From: Yersinia aleksiciae
GTDB taxonomy: Bacteria; Pseudomonadota; Gammaproteobacteria; Enterobacterales; Enterobacteriaceae
Assembly (NCBI RefSeq): GCF_001047675.1
Contig: NZ_CP011975.1
Location: forward strand, 1,218,073-1,282,072
DNA: 64,000 nt
Direction of reading: 5' to 3'
Shown: one piece after another, positions 29,148 to 39,105 of the stretch
How positions within the stretch are numbered: the stretch's first letter is position 1
Layout: every line of letters starts with the position of its first letter
The notes under the pieces: generated by a model
Told to the model about the DNA's origin: nothing
What the model saw: only the letters and a program-made list of their open reading frames with translations
The model's database searches: none
Translations under genes and position numbers: made by a program

Positions 29148-30238
29148 TAGTAAGCGGAGCATGCCCCCTCGGAGGAAACCATTAGCGCCCCAAAGGCATT
29201 TTCTGGCGTACATTCGCCGCCGAACAGCGGGCAGTGATCGGGCTTACAGCGTCCGGTCAACACGTCGCCGCAACGGGATCGCGGATCATCGGCCACCCGC
29301 TGCTGCTGCGGGTTAAAGCGCAACTCGGCATCAAAAGCCTGATAAGCCGGGCTGAGCTGGACGCCGGAATCGGCTATCTCACCCAAGCCGCGCCATTCGC
29401 TGCTGGCTTTGGCGGTAAACACCGCTGTCAGCGCTTGTTGTGCCAGTAAGTTGCCACTGTCCGGCACAATGCGCCGGTACTGGTTTTCCACCGCGCAGCG
29501 CCCACTGACCATCTGCTCCAGCAGCATCACCAGCCCTTGCAAGATATCCAGCGGTTCAAAGCCCGTGACCACCAGCGGTTTATGGAATTGGTCGCAAATA
29601 AAGCCGTAGGGCGTGGTGCCGATCACCATGCTGACATGGCCGGGGGCCAGAAAGCCGTCGATGCGCACATCCGGCTGTTGCAGCAGGCTGCGTAGCGTGG
29701 GAATGATGGTTATGTGCTGACAGAACAGGCTGAAGTTAGTCAGCCCAAGCCGCTTAGCCTGTTGCAGGGTTAGGGCACTGGCGGGCATGGTGGTTTCAAA
29801 GCCAAGGCCGAAAAACACCACTTCCCGTGCGGGGTTGCGCTGTGCCAGTGTCAAGGCATCCAGCGGCGAGTAAACCACGCGAATATCCGCGCCACGCCGC
29901 TTAGCATCCAGCATCGAGCCGTTGCGCCCTGGTACGCGCATGGCGTCGCCGTAAGTGCAGAAAATCACCTCCGGATGGGCGGCAATTTCGAGGCAGCTAT
30001 CGATACGCCCCATCGGCAGCACACAGACCGGACAGCCCGGCCCGTGGACAAACTCCAGCCCGTCTGGCAGCAGTTGATCGAGGCCAAACTTGAAGATCGC
30101 ATGGGTATGGCCACCGCACACCTCCATGATCTGCAACGGCAAGCGCTGCTGATCTGGCAGTTGCGGCAGCAAGTGTTCGATCCGGCTCAGTAGGGCGTTC
30201 ACCAAAGCGGGATCGCGGAACTCATCAACGTAGCGCAT
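29135..30238 (-). CDS. hypD: HypD, Fe-S scaffold for Fe(CN)2CO assembly
   Basis: 367 aa from ATG 30238 (MRYVDEFRD, as in E. coli HypD); the reading frame extends upstream but that part is the hypC region. Signature motifs: [22 protein letters not shown] and [10 protein letters not shown], with a cysteine-rich C-terminus ([20 protein letters not shown]) for the [4Fe-4S] cluster. With HypC it assembles the iron with cyanide and carbonyl ligands. It overlaps hypC by 14 bp. The last residues (QYR) and the stop lie in the terminal repeat of the element downstream. Confidence 0.95.
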   Translation of the reverse strand: MRYVDEFRDPALVNALLSRIEHLLPQLPDQQRLPLQIMEVCGGHTHAIFKFGLDQLLPDGLEFVHGPGCPVCVLPMGRIDSCLEIAAHPEVIFCTYGDAMRVPGRNGSMLDAKRRGADIRVVYSPLDALTLAQRNPAREVVFFGLGFETTMPASALTLQQAKRLGLTNFSLFCQHITIIPTLRSLLQQPDVRIDGFLAPGHVSMVIGTTPYGFICDQFHKPLVVTGFEPLDILQGLVMLLEQMVSGRCAVENQYRRIVPDSGNLLAQQALTAVFTAKASSEWRGLGEIADSGVQLSPAYQAFDAELRFNPQQQRVADDPRSRCGDVLTGRCKPDHCPLFGGECTPENAFGALMVSSEGACSAYYQYR

Positions 30239-30509
30239 CACCCGCCCCACTTGCCATCTCGTCCAGATCCAGCCCGACCGCTTGCATATGGGCCAGCGCG
30301 GCCAGGGTTTGCTGGGCTTCTTCTTCATCGAGCAAGCTCATGGCGAAGCCCACATGCACCAATACCCACTGGCCGAGCAAGGCCGCAGGGGATTCGTCGC
30401 ACACCAGCGCGATATTGATCTCACGTTTTACGCCGCTCACGTCGACCCACGCCAGCTGGTGAATATCCTCACCGACAGCGACAATTTTACCGGGTACGCC
30501 TAAACACAT
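30225..30509 (-). CDS. hypC: HypC, hydrogenase assembly chaperone
   Basis: 94 aa. The start at 30509 gives the essential N-terminal Met-Cys ([10 protein letters not shown]), where Cys2 binds iron after methionine removal. OB-fold family (HypC/HybG/HupF). It overlaps the end of hypB by 10 bp and hypD by 14 bp, so translation is probably coupled. As the only HypC-type gene in the cluster it may serve the HybC precursor, as HybG does in E. coli. Confidence 0.93.
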   Translation of the reverse strand: MCLGVPGKIVAVGEDIHQLAWVDVSGVKREINIALVCDESPAALLGQWVLVHVGFAMSLLDEEEAQQTLAALAHMQAVGLDLDEMASGAGDALR

Positions 30510-31639
30510 CGCTGCGCCTCCAGCCACTCCAGCCACAGATCCATCCCCTCGCCGCTACTGGCGGACAGGGCAATCACCTGAATGTCCGGATTCACTTGGC
30601 GGGCATAGGCGATACACTGCTCAATATTGAAATCCAGATAGGGCAGCAGATCGATTTTATTGATGATCATCAGGGTGGAGGCGGCAAACATATGGGGGTA
30701 TTTCAGCGGCTTATCTTCGCCTTCCGTCACTGAGAGCACCGCCACTTTATGGCGCTCACCCAGATCAAAACTGGCGGGGCAGACCAAATTGCCGACGTTT
30801 TCAATAAATAGCAGGCTGTCATTGTTCAGGCCCAAGCGGTGTGCGGCATCATGCACCATTTGTGCATCCAAATGGCAGCCTTTGCCGGTATTGACCTGAA
30901 TCGCGGGCACCCCAGTGGCGCGAATGCGCTCAGCATCGTGGGTGGTTTGCTGATCGCCTTCGATCACCGCACAAGGCACCTGCCCTGCCAGCCGTTGCAG
31001 GGTGGTGGTTAATAAGGTGGTTTTGCCGGAACCGGGGCTGGAAACCAGATTCAGCGCCAGAATGTGTTGCTCGACAAAATGCTCACGGTTATGGCTGGCT
31101 AACTGGTTATTTTTGCTCAGCACATCTTGCTCGATTTGCAGTAAACGGCGCTGGCCCATTCCCGGCGCATGGCTACCAGCCTCGCCCTGCCCGTAATGCA
31201 GTCCTTGCTGATCGGCATGCACCTGTGGTGTAAAAGCGTCAGCGGCGGGCGCATCCGTGTCATCGGGTTCGCTGACCGTCAGCGGCGCAGGGGCTTTTTC
31301 ATGCTCAGGGGCCTTGCCATGATAGTGATGATGGACATCGCCTTGATGGCAGTAATCACCCTGATAATAGTAATAGTGGTGATGAACAATGACCGGCTGC
31401 GTGCCTTTGGCGACATATTTATGTTTATGCTGAATATTTGCCGTTTGGGCATCACTGCCGTGCTGGTCATGATGATCGTGATGGTGGCCGTCATCGTGAT
31501 GATGGTGGTGGTCGTGATGATCGCCATGATGGTCGTGATGACCGTTGTCATGGTGGTGGTGATGATCATGGTGGTCGTGGTGACTGTCGTCGCCCTCGAT
31601 TTTTCTCTCACCGCTGGCGCAACCACAAGTCGTACACAT
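30500..31639 (-). CDS. hypB: HypB, nickel-inserting GTPase with a long histidine-rich N-terminus
   Basis: 379 aa against 290 in E. coli. It begins MCTTCGC (the high-affinity CxxCGC nickel site). Residues 20-60 contain 26 histidines, and the following 50 residues hold 11 more with an odd Tyr-His patch ([20 protein letters not shown]). The G domain follows: Walker [15 protein letters not shown], the nickel-binding switch region ([10 protein letters not shown]), [10 protein letters not shown] and NKIDLLPYL. With HypA it delivers Ni(II) to the hydrogenase large subunit; His-rich HypBs also store nickel. Overlaps hypC. Confidence 0.96.
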   Translation of the reverse strand: MCTTCGCASGERKIEGDDSHHDHHDHHHHHDNGHHDHHGDHHDHHHHHDDGHHHDHHDQHGSDAQTANIQHKHKYVAKGTQPVIVHHHYYYYQGDYCHQGDVHHHYHGKAPEHEKAPAPLTVSEPDDTDAPAADAFTPQVHADQQGLHYGQGEAGSHAPGMGQRRLLQIEQDVLSKNNQLASHNREHFVEQHILALNLVSSPGSGKTTLLTTTLQRLAGQVPCAVIEGDQQTTHDAERIRATGVPAIQVNTGKGCHLDAQMVHDAAHRLGLNNDSLLFIENVGNLVCPASFDLGERHKVAVLSVTEGEDKPLKYPHMFAASTLMIINKIDLLPYLDFNIEQCIAYARQVNPDIQVIALSASSGEGMDLWLEWLEAQRCV

Positions 31640-31659
31640 AGGAATTCACTCCTTCCGAA

Positions 31660-32001
31660 TTATTCCACTTCTATCTGTTTTACCTGCAAATGGCTGCCAC
31701 TCTCCACTTGCAGAGCATGGCTGCCGCAATGCGGGCACCCGGCATCGTGCCGTTCAATCTCTACGCTGGCGCTGCACTCCCAGCACCAAGCCATCGCCGG
31801 CAAGTAGCTGAGATGCAGTTGGCAATCGGCGGCCAGTGTCTGGCGGCTGGCGGCCTCAAAACTGAATCGCAGGGCGCTCTCTTCGATACATGAGAGCGCG
31901 CCAATCTCCAGCCATACCGCCGTGATCCGTTTGGCACCGTGGCGCTGCGCTTGCTGTTCAATCAGCTCCAGCGTGCTGAGGCATAAGCTAATTTCATGCA
32001 T
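31660..32001 (-). CDS. hypA: HypA/HybF, nickel metallochaperone
   Basis: 113 aa, normal size. MHEISLCLSTLELIE carries the Ni-binding N-terminus (His2) and the zinc site is in CWEC...CPHCG. It hands nickel to the hydrogenase large subunit with HypB. By position it corresponds to hybF of the E. coli hyb operon, by name to hypA. It overlaps the 3' end of hybE by 8 bp and precedes hypB by 20 bp. Confidence 0.93.
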   Translation of the reverse strand: MHEISLCLSTLELIEQQAQRHGAKRITAVWLEIGALSCIEESALRFSFEAASRQTLAADCQLHLSYLPAMAWCWECSASVEIERHDAGCPHCGSHALQVESGSHLQVKQIEVE

Positions 32002-32491
32002 GCTGATTCTTTATTTGGCTAACTTTACTGAACAAAGCCCGCCGCCGTGGATTGGCGGGGCCGTCGGCATCCACCACGGGCAGTGAGAGCGCCATGCGCG
32101 CACTTTGCTCTGCCAGTTGCAGCGCCCGTTCAGCGCTGAGCGCGGTATCCAGCGGCGACATCAACGAGCGACTCAGATATTGGCCGCAACCCGCCACTTC
32201 GCTAACAGTAAAACCGATGGTGCCGCAAGGCAGCGCTAGCATCAGTCGCTCGCCCAGGGTGCGGCGCTGCCAGCTTTGTTCCGGCCCCGGGAACACCACT
32301 AAACTCAGCATCCACGGGGTCAATAGTGCGCCAATCCACTGCTGCTCGAAGCGCTGAAATCCACAGGCGCGCAGTGGGATGTGGTCACGGTAAAACGGCA
32401 AGCCACGCATCTCATCGGCGGCGATCTGACCGAAGACGTGCTCCAGTAACGCCGCTGGATTTTGCTCATGACCGGTAATGACATCAGACAT
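31994..32491 (-). CDS. hybE: HybE, hydrogenase-2 specific chaperone
   Basis: 165 aa from ATG 32491 (MSDVITGHEQNP), which overlaps the hybD stop. The core (LLTPWMLSLVVFPGPEQSW, YLSRSLMSPLD) resembles E. coli HybE of 162 aa, with a slightly longer N-terminal lead. HybE proofreads the twin-arginine signal of HybO and coordinates large-subunit assembly. Confidence 0.93.
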   Translation of the reverse strand: MSDVITGHEQNPAALLEHVFGQIAADEMRGLPFYRDHIPLRACGFQRFEQQWIGALLTPWMLSLVVFPGPEQSWQRRTLGERLMLALPCGTIGFTVSEVAGCGQYLSRSLMSPLDTALSAERALQLAEQSARMALSLPVVDADGPANPRRRALFSKVSQIKNQHA

Positions 32492-32975
32492 GACTCTCCT
32501 CCCGTGGCTTGAGGGTGATGCCGCTGGCACGTAGCGCCGCCAGAATCTGCTCCAGCGCCGGTTCCATGGCTTGGGTCACGGTCGCTGTCAGGCCAATCCC
32601 CGGGGCCAGTGACTCTGGCACTACACCCACCAGTGTCAGTTGGCGCGGGAACTCGTCAGTCAGTTGCAGTGCCATCAGCACATCACATAGCCCCAATTGA
32701 TGGGGCGACACTTTGCGGCTGAACATGGCGGGGATCTCTTTATCGCGCAGCACTGCGACACTGCCCGGTGACTGGCCGGTTAGCACCGCATCGGCCACAA
32801 TCAGATGCTCACGGTTCGCCATGGCTTCCATCAACTCCAGACCCGCGGTGCCGCCGTCCAGCACCTCGACGCCCGCAGGAATGTCAAAGCGCTGCTCCAG
32901 TGCTTCAACCAGACGCACCCCCACCGCTTCATCGCTCAGTAGCAAATTACCTATACCTAATACCAAAATCCCCAT
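32484..32975 (-). CDS. hybD: HybD, hydrogenase-2 maturation protease
   Basis: 163 aa from ATG 32975, which overlaps the hybC stop as TGATG. It contains GILVLGIGNLLLSDEAVGV with the nickel-sensing Glu, DGGTAGLELME, and HQLGLCDVL with the conserved His. It removes the C-terminal extension of HybC after nickel insertion. The length equals the E. coli enzyme (164). Confidence 0.95.
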   Translation of the reverse strand: MGILVLGIGNLLLSDEAVGVRLVEALEQRFDIPAGVEVLDGGTAGLELMEAMANREHLIVADAVLTGQSPGSVAVLRDKEIPAMFSRKVSPHQLGLCDVLMALQLTDEFPRQLTLVGVVPESLAPGIGLTATVTQAMEPALEQILAALRASGITLKPREESHV

Positions 32976-34669
32976 CACAGCACCTTGACTTTGGTCACTT
33001 CGTTGCCCGTTGTATCAACAATATGTACAGCACAAGACATGCACGGGTCGAATGAGTGAATGGTTCGCACCACTTCCAGTGGCTTAGCCGGATCAGCAAC
33101 TGGCGTGCCGACCAGCGCTTGCTCGTATGGCCCCGGTTCGTCGTTATAGTTACGTGGTCCGGCGTTCCAGGTGGAGGGCACTACCGCCTGATAGTTGGCG
33201 ATTTTGCCGTCCTTGATCACCACCCAGTGCGACAACATGCCGCGCGGCGCTTCTTCGAAGCCCACGCCGCGTATTTCGCCAGTTAATGGGATATTCGGCT
33301 TGATAAAGGTTTCCACATCACCGGTGCCAATATTGGTGACCAGCGCCGTCCATTGCTGCGCCAGTGTTTCATGCAGCACGCAGCAGTGCACTGCACGACC
33401 AATAATGCGGCCCAGTGTCGAAGGTAATTGTTCGGCCGTTATCCCCTGCCCGCTGAGTTTTTGGTAGGCTGCGCCGATATCGCTGAAGTGCTGTTTGGTT
33501 GGCTCATGGCCTGCCGCCATGCCACACATCAGCCACGCCAGTGGCCCCACTTCCACCGTTTTGCCGTAGAAGGTCGGCGCTTTTACCCACGAATATTTGC
33601 CATCTTCCTGCCAGCCGGTGTAGTTCGGGTTGGTTTTGCCTTCCCATGGCGCGAGTGGCTCGTCGTCCTGATACCAGGCGTGTTTGCCGCTTTCGGCGAT
33701 GCCCTTGATCAAGTAAGGATCGTTGTGATTGGCGATCGGGCGGAAGGTGCCATTGTCCAGATACCCCCCCGGCAGCAGGAAGGTTTCGCCTTTGCGATCT
33801 GTCGGTAGCTCCGGCACGCTGAGGTAATAATCCGCCCCTTTGCCCAGATGGAGCCAGCCTGGGTAGTGAGCGGCGATCACCGCCGTATCCACTTTGTAGA
33901 CTTGCTCGATAAAGCTGCCCAGCCGATCGATGAAGGATTTCACCAGCATCAGGCGCTCCAGATTGAGCACGCTCGGCATGTCCAGATTGATCGGGTTAGC
34001 TACGCCACCTACCGCAAGATTCTGAATATGCGGGGTTTTCCCGCCTAAGACAGCGACAATGCGGTTAGCATCGCGCTGGCACTCCAGTGCTTGCAGGTAG
34101 TGCGCCACCGCAATCAAATTCACTTCTGGCGGCAACGCCATCGCCGGATGGCCCCAATAGCCGTTAGCAAAAATACCCAACTGGCCGCTGGCGACCAGAT
34201 CTTTGATTTTCTGCTGCACGCGGGTGAACTCTTCGGCGCTGTTCAACGGCCAGCTGGACAGGCCACTCAACATGGCGGCGGCCTTTTGTGGCGAGGCTTG
34301 CAGCGCGGAGGTGATATCCACCCAGTCCAGCGCCGACAGTTGATAGAAATGCACAATATGGTCGTGGATGCTGTGCGCCGCCAGAATCAGGTTGCGGATA
34401 TGCTGCGCGTTAACCGGCACTTCCATCCCCAGCGCGTTTTCCACCGCACGCACCGAGGCGATGGCATGAATGGTGGTACAGACACCACAAATGCGCTGCA
34501 CAATCATCCAGGCGTCGCGCGGATCGTTACCTTGCAAAATCTCTTCCATGCCACGCCACATGGTGCCGGAGGACCAGGCCTTGATCACCTTGCCATCTTC
34601 AATTTCGCAGTCGATCCGCAGGTGTCCCTCAATACGGGTAACGGGATCAATGGTGATGCGTTGGCTCAT
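32975..34669 (-). CDS. hybC: HybC, hydrogenase-2 Ni-Fe large subunit
   Basis: 564 aa (567 in E. coli). The Ni-Fe ligands are present: RICGVC near the N-terminus and DPCMSCAVH near the C-terminus, followed by the tail VDTTGNEVTKVKVL that HybD cleaves after the histidine. It catalyses H2 oxidation in the periplasm as a heterodimer with HybO, exported folded through Tat. AGAGGT precedes the ATG, which lies within the last codons of hybB (23-bp overlap). Confidence 0.98.
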   Translation of the reverse strand: MSQRITIDPVTRIEGHLRIDCEIEDGKVIKAWSSGTMWRGMEEILQGNDPRDAWMIVQRICGVCTTIHAIASVRAVENALGMEVPVNAQHIRNLILAAHSIHDHIVHFYQLSALDWVDITSALQASPQKAAAMLSGLSSWPLNSAEEFTRVQQKIKDLVASGQLGIFANGYWGHPAMALPPEVNLIAVAHYLQALECQRDANRIVAVLGGKTPHIQNLAVGGVANPINLDMPSVLNLERLMLVKSFIDRLGSFIEQVYKVDTAVIAAHYPGWLHLGKGADYYLSVPELPTDRKGETFLLPGGYLDNGTFRPIANHNDPYLIKGIAESGKHAWYQDDEPLAPWEGKTNPNYTGWQEDGKYSWVKAPTFYGKTVEVGPLAWLMCGMAAGHEPTKQHFSDIGAAYQKLSGQGITAEQLPSTLGRIIGRAVHCCVLHETLAQQWTALVTNIGTGDVETFIKPNIPLTGEIRGVGFEEAPRGMLSHWVVIKDGKIANYQAVVPSTWNAGPRNYNDEPGPYEQALVGTPVADPAKPLEVVRTIHSFDPCMSCAVHIVDTTGNEVTKVKVL

Positions 34670-35846
34670 GCTTTACCTCTGTCTGATTATTCTTATGTAA
34701 CTGTCCGTGAGCGGGAAGCACCGGCAACAGCCGAATCAATAAAATGTAGGCGCAGACTTCAATGGCGACGAAGCCGATTGAGATCAGGATTTCACTGGTG
34801 GTAGGGAAGTAGTTGTAGCCACCGCCGGGGTTGAAGGCCAGCAGCGAGTAGTTGAGCCGCCACAGTGCCGCGCCGCCAATCATGCAGAGCGCGCCGATAA
34901 AGAGTAAGCGGCTGTCCTCTCTGGCCCGCCGAATGCGGAAGATCAGCAGTGGCAGGGTCATCAGCACGATTTCAGTCCAAAAAGCGATGGCGTAGCGGTC
35001 AAAATGCCACAGATAATCGGTCTTATGGCGCACGATGACCTCACCGAGGCGCAGCAGCACAAACAGCAGCAGGAACACATCGATGATGGTGGTTAAGCGG
35101 GTGAATAGCGGCGCTTCATTTGCCCCTCGTCCTCGCAATCCCGCCTGCACTAAGGAGCCTTCGAAAATGACGATCGAGAAGCCCAAAATAGCGGCGGTCA
35201 ACAGGGAGAACAGCGGCAGCATTTCATAGCTTTGCCACAGGGGATGGATCTTGGCCCCCGCAGCAATCATCAATGACCCCATGGAGGATTGATGCATAGT
35301 GGGCAGCAGCGCACCGAGGGCGATGACAAAGAACATCACTTTGTTCAGGCGCTTCAGCGAGACTTTCCAGCCGAGGCGCTCGAACAGGGCGGGCGCAAAC
35401 TCCAGCGCCATCACACCGATGTAAATCGTCATACAGACCGCGGTTTCGAACAGCACCGAGTTGACGTTGAAATAGCCGGGAATGAAGAAGTACGGTAGGT
35501 TCCAGTAGCGGCCCACGTCAATGGTGATCGACAAGCCGCCGAGGGCGTAGCCAAACAGGCTAGCGAGCAGCGCCGGACGCACCAGCGGGTGATATTCACC
35601 CCGGTTAAACACGTAAACCGCCCACGCCAATGCCCAGCCACCACAGGCCAAACCCGTGCCGACCAGTAAGTCGAAGGCGATCCAGATACCCCACGGGAAG
35701 CCGCCATTCAAATCACTGACAGACCCCAGACCGAGCACCAAACGTTTGACTATCAGCAGCGCACAGAGCACCACAAAGGGCGCTAGCAGCATGATTGGCC
35801 AACTGACCAGCCGCCCACCCAGTGGACTGGATTTATGCATCGTCAT
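34647..35846 (-). CDS. hybB: HybB, membrane subunit of hydrogenase-2
   Basis: 399 aa from ATG 35846 (GGAAGG 5 nt upstream); an in-frame ATG at 35840 overlaps the hybA stop and is also possible. NrfD/HybB-type integral protein with about 10 transmembrane segments and the conserved stretch [20 protein letters not shown]. It passes electrons from HybA to quinone and couples this to proton movement. Very similar to E. coli HybB (392 aa) except for the last 20 residues. Confidence 0.95.
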   Translation of the reverse strand: MTMHKSSPLGGRLVSWPIMLLAPFVVLCALLIVKRLVLGLGSVSDLNGGFPWGIWIAFDLLVGTGLACGGWALAWAVYVFNRGEYHPLVRPALLASLFGYALGGLSITIDVGRYWNLPYFFIPGYFNVNSVLFETAVCMTIYIGVMALEFAPALFERLGWKVSLKRLNKVMFFVIALGALLPTMHQSSMGSLMIAAGAKIHPLWQSYEMLPLFSLLTAAILGFSIVIFEGSLVQAGLRGRGANEAPLFTRLTTIIDVFLLLFVLLRLGEVIVRHKTDYLWHFDRYAIAFWTEIVLMTLPLLIFRIRRAREDSRLLFIGALCMIGGAALWRLNYSLLAFNPGGGYNYFPTTSEILISIGFVAIEVCAYILLIRLLPVLPAHGQLHKNNQTEVKHEPTHHH

Positions 35847-36891
35847 CGCGACCTTCCTTTTTATGCTGCGTCTCTGGCTTATCCTGCGTGTCCGACGGAT
35901 CCTGATGATCGTCATCCTTGCGCTCATCGCGGGTATTGCGATGCACCAGTGCGGTGACGCCCGCCAGTACCGCCAGCGGCAGGATCATGCCTTTGTACAG
36001 CGTGTGCTGGATATGCTCAGAGCGCGCGCCCGTCGCCAAGTCTGCCAGTGGGGGCAAATCGAGTTTCTCGGTCGGGATCCCCGCCAGCACCAAAACCTGC
36101 GTGCCGCCGCCCTCTTTTTCGCCATAAACGTGCTGCTCATAGTGAGCGACCGGATGCTCATAGGTGTCGTTGGCACTGAGCGTCTGACGCGGGAAGCGGT
36201 AGTTTTCGCCCGGTTTCAGGGTCAGTCGCCGTTGCGCCTCAGACAGCAACTCCTCACGGGTACCAAATATCACCGCCCCCGTTGGGCAGACTTCGACACA
36301 GCCGGGTAGCCCGCCTTTGTCCAGCCGCTCCACGCCTTTCTGATTGCACAACTCACATTTGTGGATCTTGCCAAAGGGGTTGTCGTAATCATATTTCGGC
36401 ACATTGAAGGGGCAACCGACCATGCAATAGCGGCAGCCGGTGCAGACATTGGGGTCATAGTGGACGATGCCGGTTTTAGCATCTTTGCGCAGCGCGCTCA
36501 CCGGACAGACCGAAACACAGTTAGGGTCAACGCAGTGCATGCACTGCTTTTTGATGTAGGCGTAGCCATCTTCCAACTGATCTTTATGCATCCCCGCGCC
36601 ACTGGTCCACACCTGAATAATATTGTTGGTGTAGGGGCTAAGTTTGTCATTGTTCGACCAGATGGCTTCACCGCCTGCATAGGTTTCGCCATGCTCAGCA
36701 AATTCACTATGGTTGATCTGCTGGCACTTGCTCACACAGGCCTGACAGCCGACACATAACGTGGAGTCATATAACATGCTCAGCGCACCGGGGATCGGTG
36801 GCCGATTTTGCACCTCAGCTCGCGTGCTGGGCGAGAGCCCCGCCAGCAGCACACCGCCGGACGCTAATTTGAAAAAGTGACGTCGGTTCAC
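35833..36891 (-). CDS. hybA: HybA, four-cluster ferredoxin subunit of hydrogenase-2
   Basis: 352 aa. A twin-arginine signal begins [16 protein letters not shown]. Four [4Fe-4S] sites are visible in the cysteine runs [35 protein letters not shown] and CELC...CVEVC. A C-terminal membrane anchor ([15 protein letters not shown]) is followed by a highly charged Asp/Lys/Glu tail, longer than in E. coli. It carries electrons from HybO to HybB. Confidence 0.96.
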   Translation of the reverse strand: MNRRHFFKLASGGVLLAGLSPSTRAEVQNRPPIPGALSMLYDSTLCVGCQACVSKCQQINHSEFAEHGETYAGGEAIWSNNDKLSPYTNNIIQVWTSGAGMHKDQLEDGYAYIKKQCMHCVDPNCVSVCPVSALRKDAKTGIVHYDPNVCTGCRYCMVGCPFNVPKYDYDNPFGKIHKCELCNQKGVERLDKGGLPGCVEVCPTGAVIFGTREELLSEAQRRLTLKPGENYRFPRQTLSANDTYEHPVAHYEQHVYGEKEGGGTQVLVLAGIPTEKLDLPPLADLATGARSEHIQHTLYKGMILPLAVLAGVTALVHRNTRDERKDDDHQDPSDTQDKPETQHKKEGRDDDA

Positions 36892-36893
36892 GA

Positions 36894-38027
36894 CTACTCC
36901 TCCCGCGATGCGTGATCGTCATCTTTACGGCGCTGTTTCTGTTGCCGCCCCAACTCACGGACGGTCATCAGGCTAACACCCGCCACCAACCCCACCACGC
37001 CGCCCAGCAGTGCCGTCGCGGTGGTGGAAACCTCGCCGCCTTCCGGGTTATTAATCAGCGGTTTTTCAGCGCGCGGGGTGGGGTTTTCCACATTCGCCAA
37101 TTGGGCGATGCCTTTGGTGAAGCCAATGCCCTCTTCGTTGCAGCCGTAGCAAGGGTGCCCGATCCCTACCGGCCAGATACCACCGCCAACGTCGCAGAAC
37201 TCCAGTGTCGGGCAGTTGCCGTAAGTCTCTGGCCCTTTACAACCTAAGTGGTAAAGGCAATAGCCCTGCCGATGACCCTCATCACCAAACTGGCGAGCAA
37301 AGCGACCGGCATCAAAGTGCGGACGGCGCTCGCAGTTTTCATGGATCAAGCGGCCATAAGCAAAGGTTGGACGGTTCTTGGCGTCCAGTGCCGGTGGTCG
37401 CTGGAAAGTGATGATATGGGCGACGGTCGCCAGGAAGTTATGCGGGTTGGGTGGGCAGCCGGGGATATTAATCACCGTCTTGCCGGGTAGCGCATCTTGC
37501 AAACTCACCGCGCCCGTCGGGTTACCGCCAGTGGCAGGCACACCGCCCCAGGCTGAGCAGGAGCCAATGGCAATAATCGCCGCCGCATGTTCCGCTGCTT
37601 CGCGGATATGCTCGACAATAGGTTTGCCCGCCACCATGCAGTAAATCCCGCCATCTTTCAGTGGGATAGAGCCATCCACAACCAGCACATATTTCCCTTT
37701 GTACTGCTCGATAGCGCGGTGCTTATTCTCCTCCGCTTGTTCACCAAATGCAGCCGACAGCACTTCGTGATACTCCATCGAGATAACACTGAGCAGTAGG
37801 TTCTCAATGGTGGGATGGGTTGAACGTAGCAGCGATTCAGTACAACCGGTGCACTCCTGCGCGCCGATCCAGATGACCGGTGGCCGTTGCGGTGAACTGA
37901 CCGTGCTCGCTATTTCAGCGGCAGCCTTGCTGCTGAGACCCATGGTGGCAGCCAGTGCTGCACAAAGCTTCATAAAATCACGACGGTTGACGCCATGCTG
38001 GGAAAGCATGTTTTTTTCCCCTGTCAT
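36894..38027 (-). CDS. hybO: HybO, hydrogenase-2 small subunit
   Basis: 377 aa from ATG 38027 (MTGEKNML, matching the E. coli start); ATG 38009 has a better ribosome site (GGGGA, 7 nt) and is a real alternative. Twin-arginine signal [15 protein letters not shown]. Cluster ligands: ECTGCTES (proximal), then [13 protein letters not shown] and [15 protein letters not shown]-terminal transmembrane anchor ([19 protein letters not shown]) is present. Electron-transferring partner of HybC and first gene of the hyb-hyp cluster, with an ERIC repeat and an FNR site upstream. Confidence 0.96.
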   Translation of the reverse strand: MTGEKNMLSQHGVNRRDFMKLCAALAATMGLSSKAAAEIASTVSSPQRPPVIWIGAQECTGCTESLLRSTHPTIENLLLSVISMEYHEVLSAAFGEQAEENKHRAIEQYKGKYVLVVDGSIPLKDGGIYCMVAGKPIVEHIREAAEHAAAIIAIGSCSAWGGVPATGGNPTGAVSLQDALPGKTVINIPGCPPNPHNFLATVAHIITFQRPPALDAKNRPTFAYGRLIHENCERRPHFDAGRFARQFGDEGHRQGYCLYHLGCKGPETYGNCPTLEFCDVGGGIWPVGIGHPCYGCNEEGIGFTKGIAQLANVENPTPRAEKPLINNPEGGEVSTTATALLGGVVGLVAGVSLMTVRELGRQQKQRRKDDDHASREE

Positions 38028-38044
38028 TATTATTCTATTGTCTA

Positions 38045-38171
38045 TATACCCAATAGATTTCAAGATTCAGGAATGCAGCAAACAAAGGAATCCCGATCAG
38101 CTTACCGAAGTAAGTTATCCGGGTGATTGTGTGCTGCCAACGCACCTGCAACTTGAAAGATGACGGGTATA
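38045..38171. repeat. ERIC-type repeat (127 bp) in the hybO leader
   Basis: Exactly 127 bp, the canonical ERIC length, with ends TATACCC and GGGTATA and an imperfectly palindromic body. The core AATCCCGATCAGCTTACCGA-AGTAAGTTATCCGGGTGA follows the ERIC core (GAATCCCcaGGAGCTTACATAAGTAAGTGActGGGGTGA). It begins 17 bp before the hybO ATG. Confidence 0.85.
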
Positions 38172-38229
38172 CCCTTATGTAATGCATGGTTTAGTGTTAA
38201 TAGTTTGTAACTCTGCGATTTTAATTAAG

Positions 38230-38243
38230 TTGATCTTTATCAA
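38230..38243. promoter_or_regulatory. Perfect FNR box upstream of hybO
   Basis: TTGATCTTTATCAA matches TTGAT-N4-ATCAA fully. It is centred about 210 bp before the hybO ATG. A possible -10 on the minus strand is TATTAA at 38202-38197, placing the box near -46. Anaerobic activation of a hydrogenase-2 operon fits known biology. Confidence 0.75.
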
Positions 38244-38782
38244 TGGAAATTGATTGAATTAGCGTTCGGGGAATATCTGTGAACTAAAACCGTTTCAGCA
38301 AAATATTTCATTTGCCAGAAAATAAAAAATCTGTCAGGCGATATAGTGAAGAATCTAGATGGAATTCAATATCATTTACTAGAAATCATAAATTAATTTA
38401 ATGACTTTAATTAGCGTTACTTATTTTAGTTATTTAATTGAGGATATAAGTTTCATAAAACTAAAATACAAAATCGGATAATGTCAACCCAAATAGTCAC
38501 TCGTTATAGGTATATTAAGTGGGGGGGTTAACTTGCGGGAATACGTTGCAGTTGCCCTAATTTCACTTTAGTGAACAGATGACTCACCAGAGTGGCAATA
38601 TCATGCTGCTCATCTTCGATAAACCCCCATCAATGGAAAAACACGGCTTTTTTTTTGATTTGGGCGATCCCCCGCAATCCTGCTCTTATTCACGCCGTTT
38701 GAGGCTATTTTCAGAGATTCTGGAATATGACCCGCACATACGCATTGCTACCCTCCGTTGTGTACTTGAACACAAAACGCGC

Positions 38783-38798
38783 GTTGACATCCGTCAAC
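38783..38798. promoter_or_regulatory. Palindrome before the small gene pair
   Basis: GTTGAC-ATCC-GTCAAC is a perfect 6-bp inverted repeat, 37 bp before the first ATG of the pair and next to TATACT (38801-38806), a good -10. A site overlapping the promoter suggests an operator, possibly for the HTH protein encoded second. Confidence 0.45.
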
Positions 38799-38834
38799 GA
38801 TATACTTAGACTTCGATAAGTAATCAGGAGAGCG

Positions 38835-39059
38835 ATGAAGGATCATCCCAATAAGCATATTCAAGCAGCCATTGACTATGCACTCTCTAAGGGCTGGAAA
38901 TTTCGTTCAAGTAACGGGCATGCATTTGGTCGTCTCTATTGTGGAATATCTGAACATAACCAACATCAGATGAGTATTTGGTCTACACCTAAAAACGCCG
39001 AAAATCATGAAAAACAGATCTACCGTAAGGTCAATATTTGCAGCCCGGCTAACGAATAA
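38835..39059 (+). CDS. Small basic protein of a toxin-antitoxin-like pair
   Basis: 74 aa: KHIQAAIDYALSKGWKF, then HAFGRLYCGISEHNQHQM and a C-terminal IYRKVNIC. The pattern (helix, GW(K/R)F strand, His-containing middle, small and basic) recalls HicA-type RNA-binding toxins, but I do not recognise a named family. AGGAG lies 4-5 nt before the ATG. The stop is 46 bp before the likely start of the next gene, so the two are probably co-transcribed. Confidence 0.65.
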   Translation: MKDHPNKHIQAAIDYALSKGWKFRSSNGHAFGRLYCGISEHNQHQMSIWSTPKNAENHEKQIYRKVNICSPANE

Positions 39060-39105
39060 TCACGATGACAGGGCGGGCAACCGCCTTTTTTGGGAGACGC
39101 AACAG

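Larger units (their letters stand above)
38172..38834. other. AT-rich intergenic region upstream of hybO and the small gene pair
   Basis: About 660 bp with no convincing gene. It contains the FNR box at 38230-38243 and the palindrome at 38783-38798. A 76-codon plus-strand frame (38579-38809) was judged spurious. Confidence 0.6.

Noticed and set aside
29375..30193. Short plus-strand frames inside hypD
   Set aside because: Shadows of a clearly recognised gene.
31169..31807. Plus-strand 212-codon frame with long Val/Met runs opposite hypB
   Set aside because: Complement of the histidine codons of hypB; composition artefact.
38579..38809. 76-codon plus-strand frame before the small gene pair
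   Set aside because: No ribosome site, and it runs across the promoter palindrome and -10 of the next gene; likely chance.
39007..39105. Longer N-terminus for the HTH protein (start at 39007)
   Set aside because: It would overlap the previous gene by 53 bp; the start at 39106 has GGGAG upstream and begins the recognisable domain.
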